From Billgrantia zhangzhouensis (GTDB taxonomy: Bacteria; Pseudomonadota; Gammaproteobacteria; Pseudomonadales; Halomonadaceae): a stretch of 64,000 bases of DNA. The notes below the pieces were generated by a model. That model was not told where the DNA came from and made no database searches. It saw only the letters and a program-made list of their open reading frames with translations. Location of the stretch: positions 248,001 through 312,000 of the forward strand of contig NZ_JABFTT010000001.1 of the NCBI RefSeq assembly GCF_021404465.1, in the 5' to 3' direction. Numbering within the stretch: the first letter of the stretch is position 1; every line of letters begins with the position of its first letter. Position numbers and translations under genes: made by a program. This document shows positions 1 through 8,497 of the stretch, piece after piece.

Positions 1-370
1 CTTCTTGCGCGGCGGTCAGCATTTCGAACCCGGCCAACTCGCCCTGGGGCACGTATTGGGCCATCACCAGGCCATCCGGCCCCGCGGGGGAGAGATCGAG
101 CCACAAGACACCGTCGTTTTCGTCTACCAGATAGAGTTCGCTGTGGCCCTCGCCCTCATCGATATAAAAATCCACGATCCTGAGCGTGCGGCCGTCCGCC
201 AGGGTCACGACCAGATCGTCACCCTCCCGTATCAAGGAAGTCACCTCATCGGGATGCAAATTCAATAGAATATTGCTGGGCCGCTCGACAATGAGATCGC
301 CCATAACTTCCCAGGCAGCGTCGGCGGTTACGTCCTCATTCAATAGGCTGATCTTGACGGTGATGCTCAT
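1..370 (-). CDS. N-terminus of a large BapA-type surface adhesin (partial)
   Basis: The gene starts at 370 and runs off the left edge, so only about 123 residues are visible. An AGGAGG-like ribosome-binding site lies 6-7 bases before the ATG. The residues resemble the BapA prefix domain found at the N-terminus of giant biofilm adhesins: a small beta-rich domain with the pattern REGDDLVVTLADGRTLRI (residues 48-65), then a GHSELYLVDENDGVLWLDL stretch. In that family the prefix is followed by thousands of residues of Ig-like repeats and a type I secretion signal, with export through a TolC-type channel. None of that can be seen here, so the full size and the repeats are inferred. The + strand frames across this segment are antisense shadows. 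Confidence 0.6.
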   Translation of the reverse strand, partial: MSITVKISLLNEDVTADAAWEVMGDLIVERPSNILLNLHPDEVTSLIREGDDLVVTLADGRTLRIVDFYIDEGEGHSELYLVDENDGVLWLDLSPAGPDGLVMAQYVPQGELAGFEMLTAAQE

Positions 371-1207
371 GGTAAGCCTCCTTGTTCACATTGCGCAGCA
401 AGTTTCCCTCGCGCCATGCCTGGCCCGACAACGAGAAACTTCAATTTATATCCAATGAGATGAAAATCGGTCTGAGTTCCCCCCTGGCACTCATAACCCG
501 GAATGAACGCTCCATGCACACCGCATGAACCACCTCATGCTTATCCGCAAATATGCGGGCTCCCACAGCATGGCCGGTTACATCCATAGAATGTCCGGAG
601 CCCTACGCTAGGTGTCATTCCGCCCACCCTGTGCGCTTATTTTCATAGCGCAACCTCGTTTATCCTTGTCGTCACTGTATAGCCAATGGAGTTACATCAT
701 ATGTAGTTGGCGATACAAGCTATTACAAGCTATAGATCACTGGACCAAGGCGAGCAAGTATTAGTAATCGATTACCCTTTACGAGTGCTCAGTCGGTCGG
801 CTTCTAGTACTGAGGTATGGAATTCGTGGTGTTGGCGCGATGGTCGCTGTGCAGCTACGCCGCCTTGCGTCTCAGGCCGTACTCCGGCGCCTTGGTAGCG
901 GCCGCTCCGTTCGGCACATCCTCCTTAAGGCCTTGTCGCCGTGCCAGTTGTCAGCCTAGAGGAGCTTGCCTTGATTGCGGCAGCGCACACGACTGTGGCG
1001 TCCGGATACCGTTGAGCTGGCGACCCCGTGTCGCTTTACATGAACGATACCGGCGATGCCGCCCTTTAACCCAGTAGAAATTTTAAGTGACAAAAACAAA
1101 CAAAAATTTACTTAATTAAAAAGTGATGCCGCCATTGACTGTCTGCAAAGCTAAAGAGAAAGAATCTGAGCAAGATGCGATACAGACGCGCTAAGCGATC
1201 GGCTTGA
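371..1207. other. Gene-poor intergenic strip, possible decayed transposase
   Basis: No convincing gene was found in this stretch. Short AT-rich patches (around 640-790 and 1077-1130) alternate with GC-rich ones. On the minus strand, roughly 1075 down to 800, an interrupted frame contains ADNWHGDKALRRM. This loosely resembles the ADKGYDADALR motif of IS5-like transposases but has several stops, so it is at best a degenerate fragment. The direct repeat ACAAGCTAT occurs twice at about 715-735. The promoter of the adhesin gene must lie just right of 380, but no box is clear. Confidence 0.3.
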
Positions 1208-1333
1208 ATAGGCACTCAGCAGTGTCTGTTTGCCCGTTTGGACATTCGTGCCAAGCCTCATCGGCTGATTCTCAACGTGAGAGGTAAGGGCTACCTTCTG
1301 GCGGCGGAAGTCACGTTACGCAACCGGGCTTGA
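1208..1333 (+). pseudogene. C-terminal remnant of an OmpR-type response regulator
   Basis: An open stretch with no usable start (preceded by a TGA at 1205) ends in DIRAKPHRLILNVRGKGYLL followed by 10 residues and a stop at 1331-1333. The RLI-NVRGKGY-L pattern is the last strand-helix-hairpin of the winged-helix DNA-binding domain of OmpR/PhoB regulators. The rest of the gene is missing upstream, so this is a 3' fossil. It overlaps the last 18 bases of the convergent HD-GYP regulator gene. It suggests a recombination or deletion that joined two loci here. Confidence 0.5.
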
Positions 1334-2395
1334 GCATCCTTCGTCAGGTTCCTTGTAGCGCGCCCTGATACGCTGGATATCCTCCAGGCTGGCCAGAAAC
1401 ACCTCGATGACCTTGGGATCGAAGTGCCGGCCGGATTGCTCCCGCATGAAGGCGACGGCCTGGTCAACGCTCCAGGCCGGCTTGTAGGGACGTGCCGAGG
1501 TCAAGGCATCGAACACGTCGGCCACCGCGGCGATCCGCGCTGACTGTGGGATGTCGTTGCCGGCCCGCCCCTGAGGATAGCCGCTGCCGTCCCATTTCTC
1601 ATGGTGGTTCAGTGCGATTTCCCGTGCCAGGTTGAGCAGGGGAAAATCGTCGTCCCCTAGCAGTTCGGCGCCGATCTCGACATGACGCTGCATGATCCGC
1701 CGCTCTTCGTCGTCGAGCTTTCCCGGCTTGAGCAGGATGGCGTCGGGAATGCCGATCTTGCCGATATCGTGCATCGGACTGGCATGCAGCATCAGTTCGA
1801 CGTCGGCCGGCGCCCAGCCCAGCCGCTCGGCGAGCAGCGCGGCGATGTGGCTCATGCGGATGACGTGTTGGCCGGTCTCGTTGTCCCGGTATTCGGCGGC
1901 ACGCCCCAAACGCTGGATGATCTGCAGACGGGTGGCGACGATTTCTTCCGTACGCAATCGAACCATTTCCTCGAGCACGATGTTCTGTTCGTAGGTCATG
2001 CGGTGCGCGCGCCGGGCATCGAGCAGATTGCGCACGCGCATCAGCAGCTCGGTGCGATCGAACGGTTTGCTCAGGTAATCACGTGCTCCCATACTGAGCG
2101 CCTTGAGCAAAAAGCCATGGCCGTGTTCAGCGGTCAGGATGAGAATCGGCGGTAACAGCGGATCATCGAGCGCGCGCAATTGTTCCATGACCTGGAAGCC
2201 ATCGAGGTGTGGCATGTTGATATCCAGCAGGATCAGATCCGGACGCAGTCGCTCATAGGCGGATAGCACCTCTCTTGGGTCTTCTATGCAGGTGCGCCGA
2301 TCATAGCCCTGGCTCCCCAGCAGTTTGTCCAGCAGCTTGAGATTGGCCGGTTCGTCATCGACGATCAGGATGTGCGAATCGCTATGCGGGTTCAT
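1316..2395 (-). CDS. HD-GYP response regulator, c-di-GMP phosphodiesterase
   Basis: A 359-residue two-domain regulator. Residues 1-125 are a receiver domain: acidic pocket VDDE near residue 13, phospho-acceptor Asp in LILLDINMPHLDG (about residue 57), Lys in SKPFD. Residues 150-345 are an HD-GYP domain with HDIGKIGIPD, LNHHEKWDGSGYP and the following ARIAAVADVFDALT, so all metal-binding and GYP residues look intact. The family hydrolyses cyclic di-GMP, lowering biofilm signalling. The start codon overlaps the stop of the upstream hybrid kinase (ATGA), so the two are translationally coupled and the kinase is the likely phosphate donor. The adjacent adhesin start makes biofilm control a reasonable inference. 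Confidence 0.9.
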   Translation of the reverse strand: MNPHSDSHILIVDDEPANLKLLDKLLGSQGYDRRTCIEDPREVLSAYERLRPDLILLDINMPHLDGFQVMEQLRALDDPLLPPILILTAEHGHGFLLKALSMGARDYLSKPFDRTELLMRVRNLLDARRAHRMTYEQNIVLEEMVRLRTEEIVATRLQIIQRLGRAAEYRDNETGQHVIRMSHIAALLAERLGWAPADVELMLHASPMHDIGKIGIPDAILLKPGKLDDEERRIMQRHVEIGAELLGDDDFPLLNLAREIALNHHEKWDGSGYPQGRAGNDIPQSARIAAVADVFDALTSARPYKPAWSVDQAVAFMREQSGRHFDPKVIEVFLASLEDIQRIRARYKEPDEGCSSPVA

Positions 2396-4314
2396 GGATG
2401 CTCTCCTTTGAGACGGTGACGGTCGATACTTTCCAGAAAACGGCCGATGTCGATCGGCTTGGTCAGATAGTCGGTGAATCCGGCCGCGATACCGCGCTCG
2501 ATGTCTTGAGGCATGGCATTGCCCGACACTGCAATGACCGGCACATGCCGCAGTTGGAGATCGGCTTTGAGGGTCCTCAAAACCTCATAACCGTTCATCC
2601 TGGGCATATTGATATCAAGCAGGATCAGGCAGGGTTTGCGAGACTGCGCCAGCTCGATGCCCAATTCAGGCGTATGTGCCGTTACCAGGAGGATATTGCG
2701 CAGCTTGCCAAGCATCTGCGTCACCAGCTTCAGGTTGATAGGATTGTCGTCAATGTACAGCACGTGTTCCTGCCCATCGTCTTCGCGTTTGATTTTCCGC
2801 GGTAGTTTCGAGAGCTGGAGCTTGGCCGTTTCCGGGTCGGCTTGCGGCAGATCGATCCAGAACCGGCTACCCTGGCCGAGCGTGCTGTCGACACCGATTG
2901 TGCCCTCCATGGCCTCGACCAGACGACGAGAGATCACCAGTCCGATACCGGTGCCTTCGGTCTTGCTGTATTCGGCATCGAGTCGGTTGAAGGGCTGGAA
3001 TAGCTGGGCCAGGTCCTCGGGGGCGATGCCGTTGCCCGTATCCGCGACAACGATGCGGAAATATCCCTCGTTCCCCTCCACGGTCAGCCGGACTTCGCCC
3101 TGCGACCGGTTGTACTTGATGGCGTTGGACAGCAGGTTGATCAACACCTGCTTGAGCCGCACCCTATCGGCCCACACCGCTGCCTTGGAGGCGGCAGGCA
3201 TGTGCAGCGAGATTTGCCGCTCGGATACCAGCGGCCGGAGGAGTTGCTCGCATTCGTCGAATACCGATGCCAGAAGAACGGCCTCGATGGATAGGGTCAT
3301 GTGGCCGGATTCGATCTTGGCCAGGTCGAGCAGCTCGTTGATGAGCCCCAGCAGGTGGCTCGCCGCCTTGAGGATCTCCCGCACGCTGTCTTGCTGATCT
3401 CCGTCCAGCGACTCGTCGAATTCGAGGAGTTGAGCAAAGCCGAAGATGGCATTCAGCGGCGTGCGCAGCTCATGGCTCATGCTCGAAAGAAACTCGGTCT
3501 TCGCCTGATTGGCCCGCTCGGCCTCTTGCTTCAAGGCTTGCACGGCCTGTTCGTTTTCTTTCTGGCGCGAGATGTCGAGCACAGTGGTCAAGCGTAGTTC
3601 GCGCTCACCGACCATCTGATTACGCCCCCGCACGATGGCCGGAAACGTCGTGCCGTCGTGACGCAGCATGACGGATTCATACGGCTCGGCCCATTTCGAC
3701 TCGATCAGTTGCAGCGCCATCGGCACCACGCTGGGTGCCGTGAAGGACATCACCGGCTGGCCGATGGCATCCTCGCGCCGGCAGCGGAACAATTCGAACC
3801 AGCGCTCGCTGGCATCGACGATGATGCCTTGGTCGCACACTACGATGCCTTCTTCGACATGGTCGATGAAGAACTTGTAGCGCTGTGTATTCTCCTGCAG
3901 CTCTTCCTGGGTCTGCTTGAGCAGGGTAATGTCGCTGCGAATGGAGACATAGCCCGCCGGCTGGCCGGCCTCGTCCGCCATCGGCATGATGGTCGCGCTG
4001 ACCCAGTAGATCTCGCCGTTCTTTTTACGATTGCAGACTTCGCCGCGCCATGTGTCGCCGCCGCGGATGGTGCGCCACAGGTCGGCGTAGAATTCGCGGG
4101 AATGCCTGCCGGACTTGATCAGACCGTGGGTCGCGCCGAGCAGCTCTTCGCGGCGGTATCCGCTCAGCGTGCAGAACTTGTCGTTGACATAGGTGATCCG
4201 ACCGGCAATGTCGGTCATGCTGATGATGGCGTGGTGGTCGGCCGCCGCGTGCAGTGCATCCCGTTGCCAGCGTTGTATGTCTCCCACCCTTTCCGGAGCC
4301 CCATGGCCTGACAT
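2392..4314 (-). CDS. PAS-PAS hybrid sensor histidine kinase with receiver domain
   Basis: About 640 residues from the ATG at 4314, chosen because AGAAGGA lies 7 bases upstream; an in-frame ATG at 4380 would add 22 residues. In order: PAS 1 (about 15-125, HAIISMTDIAGRITYVNDKF), PAS 2 (about 140-250), a HisKA domain with FLSSMSHELRTPLNAIFGF, an HATPase with NLLSNAIKYN, DTGNGI and GTGIGL boxes, and a C-terminal receiver domain (LILLDINMPRMNGYEV). There are no membrane segments, so it is a cytoplasmic sensor; PAS 1 is of the Aer type and may bind FAD or heme. It overlaps the HD-GYP regulator by 4 bases. It is divergent from the aldehyde dehydrogenase, and the 133-bp gap must hold both promoters. 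Confidence 0.88.
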   Translation of the reverse strand: MSGHGAPERVGDIQRWQRDALHAAADHHAIISMTDIAGRITYVNDKFCTLSGYRREELLGATHGLIKSGRHSREFYADLWRTIRGGDTWRGEVCNRKKNGEIYWVSATIMPMADEAGQPAGYVSIRSDITLLKQTQEELQENTQRYKFFIDHVEEGIVVCDQGIIVDASERWFELFRCRREDAIGQPVMSFTAPSVVPMALQLIESKWAEPYESVMLRHDGTTFPAIVRGRNQMVGERELRLTTVLDISRQKENEQAVQALKQEAERANQAKTEFLSSMSHELRTPLNAIFGFAQLLEFDESLDGDQQDSVREILKAASHLLGLINELLDLAKIESGHMTLSIEAVLLASVFDECEQLLRPLVSERQISLHMPAASKAAVWADRVRLKQVLINLLSNAIKYNRSQGEVRLTVEGNEGYFRIVVADTGNGIAPEDLAQLFQPFNRLDAEYSKTEGTGIGLVISRRLVEAMEGTIGVDSTLGQGSRFWIDLPQADPETAKLQLSKLPRKIKREDDGQEHVLYIDDNPINLKLVTQMLGKLRNILLVTAHTPELGIELAQSRKPCLILLDINMPRMNGYEVLRTLKADLQLRHVPVIAVSGNAMPQDIERGIAAGFTDYLTKPIDIGRFLESIDRHRLKGEHP

Positions 4315-4447
4315 CGTTTTGTCCTTCTCTATTGGGTCAATGTCTGCGGAGATAACGTATCCGTTACCCTGCGCGACCATTAAAATGTGATACACATAGT
4401 CAAAGCATTCTGGAAGAAACTTTCCTTTGGAAATAGAGAGCGTATCG

Positions 4448-5890
4448 ATGAAACCCCATCGAATTCTTCCGGAGGAGCGCTTCTCGACCCTGCTCCTCGG
4501 CGATGTGCGGGTCCGCGCGGCGCGGCCCCAACCCGTCATCAACCCTGCCTACGGCACCGCCTTCGCCAGCGTGCCACAAGCCGACCCGGAACACCTGGAG
4601 CGCGCGGTCGGCGTGGCCCAGGATGCCTTCCGCCGTTGGCGTGCCTTGTCCTGGGAAGAACGTCAGGCCCATCTCGAGGCCCTGGCCGATCGCATGGCAC
4701 AAGCGCGGGATGAGCTGGCCGACCTGTTGACGCTGGAGCAGGGCAAGCCGCGTCATTCGGCGGCGATCGGCGAGGTCGACTACGCCATTGGCTGGCTCAG
4801 GGGCATTGCCGGACAACGTCTGAACGGCAGAGTTCTCGAAGAGTCGCTCCATCATCATGTCGAGCAGTCCTACGCCCCGCTTGGCGTTGTCGGCTTGATC
4901 GTGCCCTGGAATTTCCCGTTGTGCCTGGCCATCTGGAAACTGGCCCCCGCCCTGATGACAGGCAATACCGCCATTCTCAAACCGTCTCCTTACACGCCGT
5001 TGACTGCTCTGCGGTTGGCGGAACTGGCCGAGGATATCCTGCCGCCCGGTGTGCTCACCGTATTGACCGGAGACGATGCACTGGGCCAGTGGATGGTGGA
5101 TCATCCCGGCATCGCCAAGATCAGTTTCACCGGCTCGGCCGCCACCGGACGCAAGGTCATGACCGGCGCAGCTACCCATCTCAAGCGGGTCACGCTGGAA
5201 CTGGGTGGCAACGACCCGGCCATCGTACTGCCTGACGCCGATCTCGATGCCTGCGTTCCCCAACTGTTCTGGGGCGCCTTCGGCAATTCGGGGCAGTGGT
5301 GCGTGGGCATCAAGCGGCTCTACGTGCATGACGATATCTATTCGCAACTGCTCGACGCCCTGGTGGCCTACGCGCGCAGCGTGCCCATGGGCGACGGCAT
5401 GGATCCCGTCAACCAGCTCGGGCCACTGCAGAACGCCCGGCAGTACGCCAAGGTGCGGGATATCCTCGACGACTGCGCCCGGCAGGGCCTGCGCTTCGCG
5501 CTTGGCGGCGAGCGTGCAGCGCCGGATCAGGCGGGCTATTTCGTGCCCGTCACGCTGGTCGACGACCCGCCGGATGACAGCCGCGTGGTTGTGGAGGAAG
5601 CCTTCGGCCCCGTTCTCCCCGTGCTGCGCTACAGGGATTTCGACGACGTGGTGCGCCGTGCCAATGACACCGAGTACGGTCTCGGCGCCTCCATCTGGGG
5701 GCGCGATACGGCATTCGCCCAAACGTTGGCCGAACGGCTCGAGGCCGGCACTGTCTGGATCAACGAAGTCTATGTCCATGGCGTGGACTTTCCCTTCGGT
5801 GGGCACAAGCTGTCGGGGCTGGGTGTCGAGCATGGTGCCGAGGGACTGGCGGCTTATGCCAATCTCAAGATCCGCATGACGGCACGTTGA
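4448..5890 (+). CDS. NAD(P)-dependent aldehyde dehydrogenase
   Basis: A 480-residue member of the ALDH superfamily, the usual length, oxidising an aldehyde to its acid. Visible signatures are the cofactor loop VPWNFPLCLAIWKLAPAL, the Rossmann glycine motif FTGSAATGRKV, the general base in VTLELGGNDPAIVLPD, the catalytic Cys in NSGQWCVGIK, and EEAFGPVLPV near the C-terminus. The start at 4448 gives MKPHRILPEERF; a frame start 21 bases earlier is less likely. It stands alone between a divergent kinase and a convergent chemoreceptor gene, so the substrate cannot be told from context. The lack of a signal peptide indicates a cytoplasmic enzyme. Confidence 0.88.
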   Translation: MKPHRILPEERFSTLLLGDVRVRAARPQPVINPAYGTAFASVPQADPEHLERAVGVAQDAFRRWRALSWEERQAHLEALADRMAQARDELADLLTLEQGKPRHSAAIGEVDYAIGWLRGIAGQRLNGRVLEESLHHHVEQSYAPLGVVGLIVPWNFPLCLAIWKLAPALMTGNTAILKPSPYTPLTALRLAELAEDILPPGVLTVLTGDDALGQWMVDHPGIAKISFTGSAATGRKVMTGAATHLKRVTLELGGNDPAIVLPDADLDACVPQLFWGAFGNSGQWCVGIKRLYVHDDIYSQLLDALVAYARSVPMGDGMDPVNQLGPLQNARQYAKVRDILDDCARQGLRFALGGERAAPDQAGYFVPVTLVDDPPDDSRVVVEEAFGPVLPVLRYRDFDDVVRRANDTEYGLGASIWGRDTAFAQTLAERLEAGTVWINEVYVHGVDFPFGGHKLSGLGVEHGAEGLAAYANLKIRMTAR

Positions 5891-5987
5891 GGGCAACGGC
5901 ACCCATTCACTCCCTGATTTTTCCCGCATGGTTGCCGCCATTGGCCAGGGGGGGGGGATTTTAGCCTCCCTGCCGCCAGCGACTGCC
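5891..5987. other. Convergent intergenic gap with a G10 tract
   Basis: A short gap between the aldehyde dehydrogenase and the oppositely oriented chemoreceptor gene. It contains ten consecutive G residues at 5948-5957. No clear hairpin terminator was seen. Confidence 0.6.
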
Positions 5988-7968
5988 TCAAGCCGGAGTA
6001 GAATCGAACTGCGTCAGCAGCGCCGGACCGGCGTTGCGGGACGCCGGGACGCTGCCTACCTTGAAGCGGCGCACCAGGTCGGCCATCTCCCGCGCCTGTT
6101 CGTTCAGCGAACCGCTGGCGGCGGCCACCTGTTCCACCAGGGCGGAGTTCTGCTGGGTCACCTGATCGAGCTGCGACATGGCTTGGTTGATCTGCTCGAC
6201 ACCGGCGGACTGTTCCTGGGCCGAGGAGGCGATATCGCTGACGTAGCTGGCGATGCGCGTCACACCGCCGACGATGGCTTCCAGTTGCGCACTGGAGTCC
6301 TCCACCAGACGGCCCCCCTCGTCCACCTTGGCCACGCTCTCGCCGACCAGAGTGCGGATGGCGTTGGCCTCGTCGGCGCAGCGCGAAGCGAGCTTGCGCA
6401 CTTCGGCAGCGACTACGGCAAAGCCGCGACCATGCTCCCCGGCTCGCGCCGCCTCCACCGAAGCGTTGAGCGCCAGCAGATTGGTCTGGAAGGCAATCTC
6501 GTCGATGGCGGTGACGATGCTGGTGACCTGCTCGTTGGACGTCTTGATGTCGGCCATCGCCCGGCTGGCCTGGCTGGAGACCTCGCCGGCCTCGCGCGCC
6601 TTACCTTCCAGGTCGCGCGCCAATTCTCGCGCCTGCTCGGCGTTTTCCGCGCTGTGGCGCACGGTGGCGGTGATCTGCTCCAGAGCGGAGGCGGTTTCCA
6701 CTAGTGAGGTGGACTGCTCCTCGGTGCGCTGGGCGAGATCCTGGTTGCCCTGGGAGATCTCATTGCTCGCCACGTCGATGCTCTCGGCATTGGTCTTCAC
6801 CGCGACGATGACCTTCTCGGTATTCTCGAGGGCGGTATTGAAGGCGCCGTTCAAGCGCGCCATCTCGTCGCTGCCGAGCACCTCGACGCGCTTGGTCAGA
6901 TCGTTCTCGTTGGTGGTGATGACCGTCAAGGTGCGGTCGAGCGGGCGCACGATGCTACGGGTGATGACCCAGGCCAACAGCACGGCGACGCCGATCACCA
7001 GGAGAGAGAAGATGAGCTCGGAGATCAGCGCCGCCCGCGCGGCGGCGTAGAGCCTGTCGCTCTCCGCGATCAGGTTGCCGATCACCATGGCCTCGATATC
7101 TTCGAGCAGGGCGGTGCGCTGATTGTGCGCCTCGCTGTACTCCGCCACGTCGGCGCCGAAATTGCCGGTGGCGTATCGCTCCAGGGCCAGATCGCGGAAG
7201 CGGTTGGTGGTCGCCACCACGGGCTGGGCGTAGTACTCGGCGTAGGCGGTGCGCACCGTGCGATGGGAGAAGGCCAGGAAATTCTCCTCGTAGGCCTCTT
7301 CGGCGCCGATGGTGGTACGCAGCATGCCATACATGCCGCCGATGAACTCATCCAGCGTGAAGGCGCTAGTGAGGATCGAGCGCTCCAGGCCGACCATGTC
7401 CTTGGCCCGCACCAGATTGAAGATGGCGGCGATCTGGCCGACGATTGCGCCTTCGTCGGTGAAGCGGGTCAGGCGCGGCATGATATCCGCCAGTTCCTCA
7501 CCGATCGTATTGTATTCCCGCAGCGCCTCGTAGGCGCCGATGTCGTCCCGGTCGACACGGTTGCGCAGGGCGTCGATGTTGCCGAGCAGCGCCAGCGCCC
7601 GCCAGCGCCTCGTCGATCTCGCGCCGGGTGATGGCGTCCAGGGAGCCACGGTCGAGGCCGGCGATCTCGCGCTCGAACGCCTCCCGGGCGCGATCCACTC
7701 CGCTGCGCCGGTCGGCGAGCTGCGAACGATATGTTTCATCGTCGGTGTTGAGCCAGGTGGCGGTGACGCCACGCTCGCTCGTCAAACGCGCGAGCAGGTC
7801 CGTGGCTTCGCGCACGGTCACGCTGGCCTGCTGCACTTGCTCCATGTCCTGCATCAGCCGCCAGCGCTCATTAATATCGATAGCGGCGAATGCCACCACG
7901 GCCAGTATCGGTAGCGCGAGTACCAGCAGAAACTTCATGCCCATGGGCACACGGTGTAGCCAACTCAT
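5988..7968 (-). pseudogene. Methyl-accepting chemotaxis protein, frameshifted by a 10-bp duplication
   Basis: Two frames together make one receptor. The N-terminal part (7968 to about 7600) has a membrane segment (MKFLLVLALPILAVVAFAAI) and a nitrate/nitrite-sensor-like NIT helical domain with [11 protein letters not shown]. The rest (about 7600 to 5988) holds the remainder of that domain, a second membrane segment (about [16 protein letters not shown]), HAMP, and the conserved hairpin [19 protein letters not shown]. The frames are split by a perfect tandem repeat of CGCCAGCGCC at 7590-7599 and 7600-7609. Removing one copy gives [13 protein letters not shown] and one 656-residue frame of normal receptor length. 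It has no C-terminal CheR tether, unlike its neighbours. The gene is either recently inactivated, slippage-variable, or a sequencing error. Confidence 0.82.
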
Positions 7969-8396
7969 AGGACTCTCCCTAAACGGTCATTGATTGATTC
8001 AGCTCGATCGGCCTCCATATGGACCTGGCCATGTTTGGCACTCTTGGCACTAGAGCATCGCTCGGTAGGCACGAAGCCAGGGGTGGGCCCGGGAGCCGCC
8101 GCCCCGCCTTGCGGCAGGCGGAAGGTATTCACCGCGGCCATCAGTTCATCGGCGGAGGCGGAGAGCCGCCGCGCCATGGTGAAGTTCTCGTCGAGCTGCC
8201 GGGCCGAGGCACTCAGTGAGGTGTGGAGCTTCTGCACGCTCTGTTCGAGATATTCGATGCCGACCACCACGCTCTTGGCCGGCATCCACAAGAGCCGGTC
8301 CACGCGCCGGAAATGGCTGCTGCGCAGGGTGTCGTCGGGGTTTGGAGCATGGTTGTCGTTGGTCGATGCGCTGTGGTCAGGGGTACCGCTGTTCAT
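7965..8396 (-). CDS. Small soluble protein coupled to the chemoreceptor, function unknown
   Basis: 143 residues from the ATG at 8396; the frame could open at 8420, but the purine-rich GAGAGAAG before 8396 favours the shorter form. Its stop overlaps the receptor start by 4 bases (ATGA), so it is translationally coupled to it. The first 30 residues are polar and disordered-looking. Residues 35-95 are likely amphipathic helix (VGIEYLEQSVQKLHTSLSAS and onward), resembling a helical bundle. The tail is Pro/Gly/Ala rich. It has no signal peptide, membrane segment or known catalytic motif. The family is not recognised; coupling suggests an accessory of the receptor. Confidence 0.6.
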   Translation of the reverse strand: MNSGTPDHSASTNDNHAPNPDDTLRSSHFRRVDRLLWMPAKSVVVGIEYLEQSVQKLHTSLSASARQLDENFTMARRLSASADELMAAVNTFRLPQGGAAAPGPTPGFVPTERCSSAKSAKHGQVHMEADRAESINDRLGRVL

Positions 8397-8497
8397 GGTT
8401 GCACTTCTCTCTGAGGCCACTGCGTATCACCCCGCCCGACCCGGTGCATTCCCTGAACCGGGGCAGGCAGGCGCAAGGCCATTTCATGCGGCAGGTA

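Noticed and set aside
5..458. Plus-strand frames in the first 460 bases
   Set aside because: They are antisense to the clear adhesin-prefix gene, which has a ribosome-binding site and a recognisable domain; the plus-strand products resemble nothing.
4400..5941. Long 513-residue minus-strand frame
   Set aside because: It is antisense to an aldehyde dehydrogenase with every family motif; a high-GC shadow frame.
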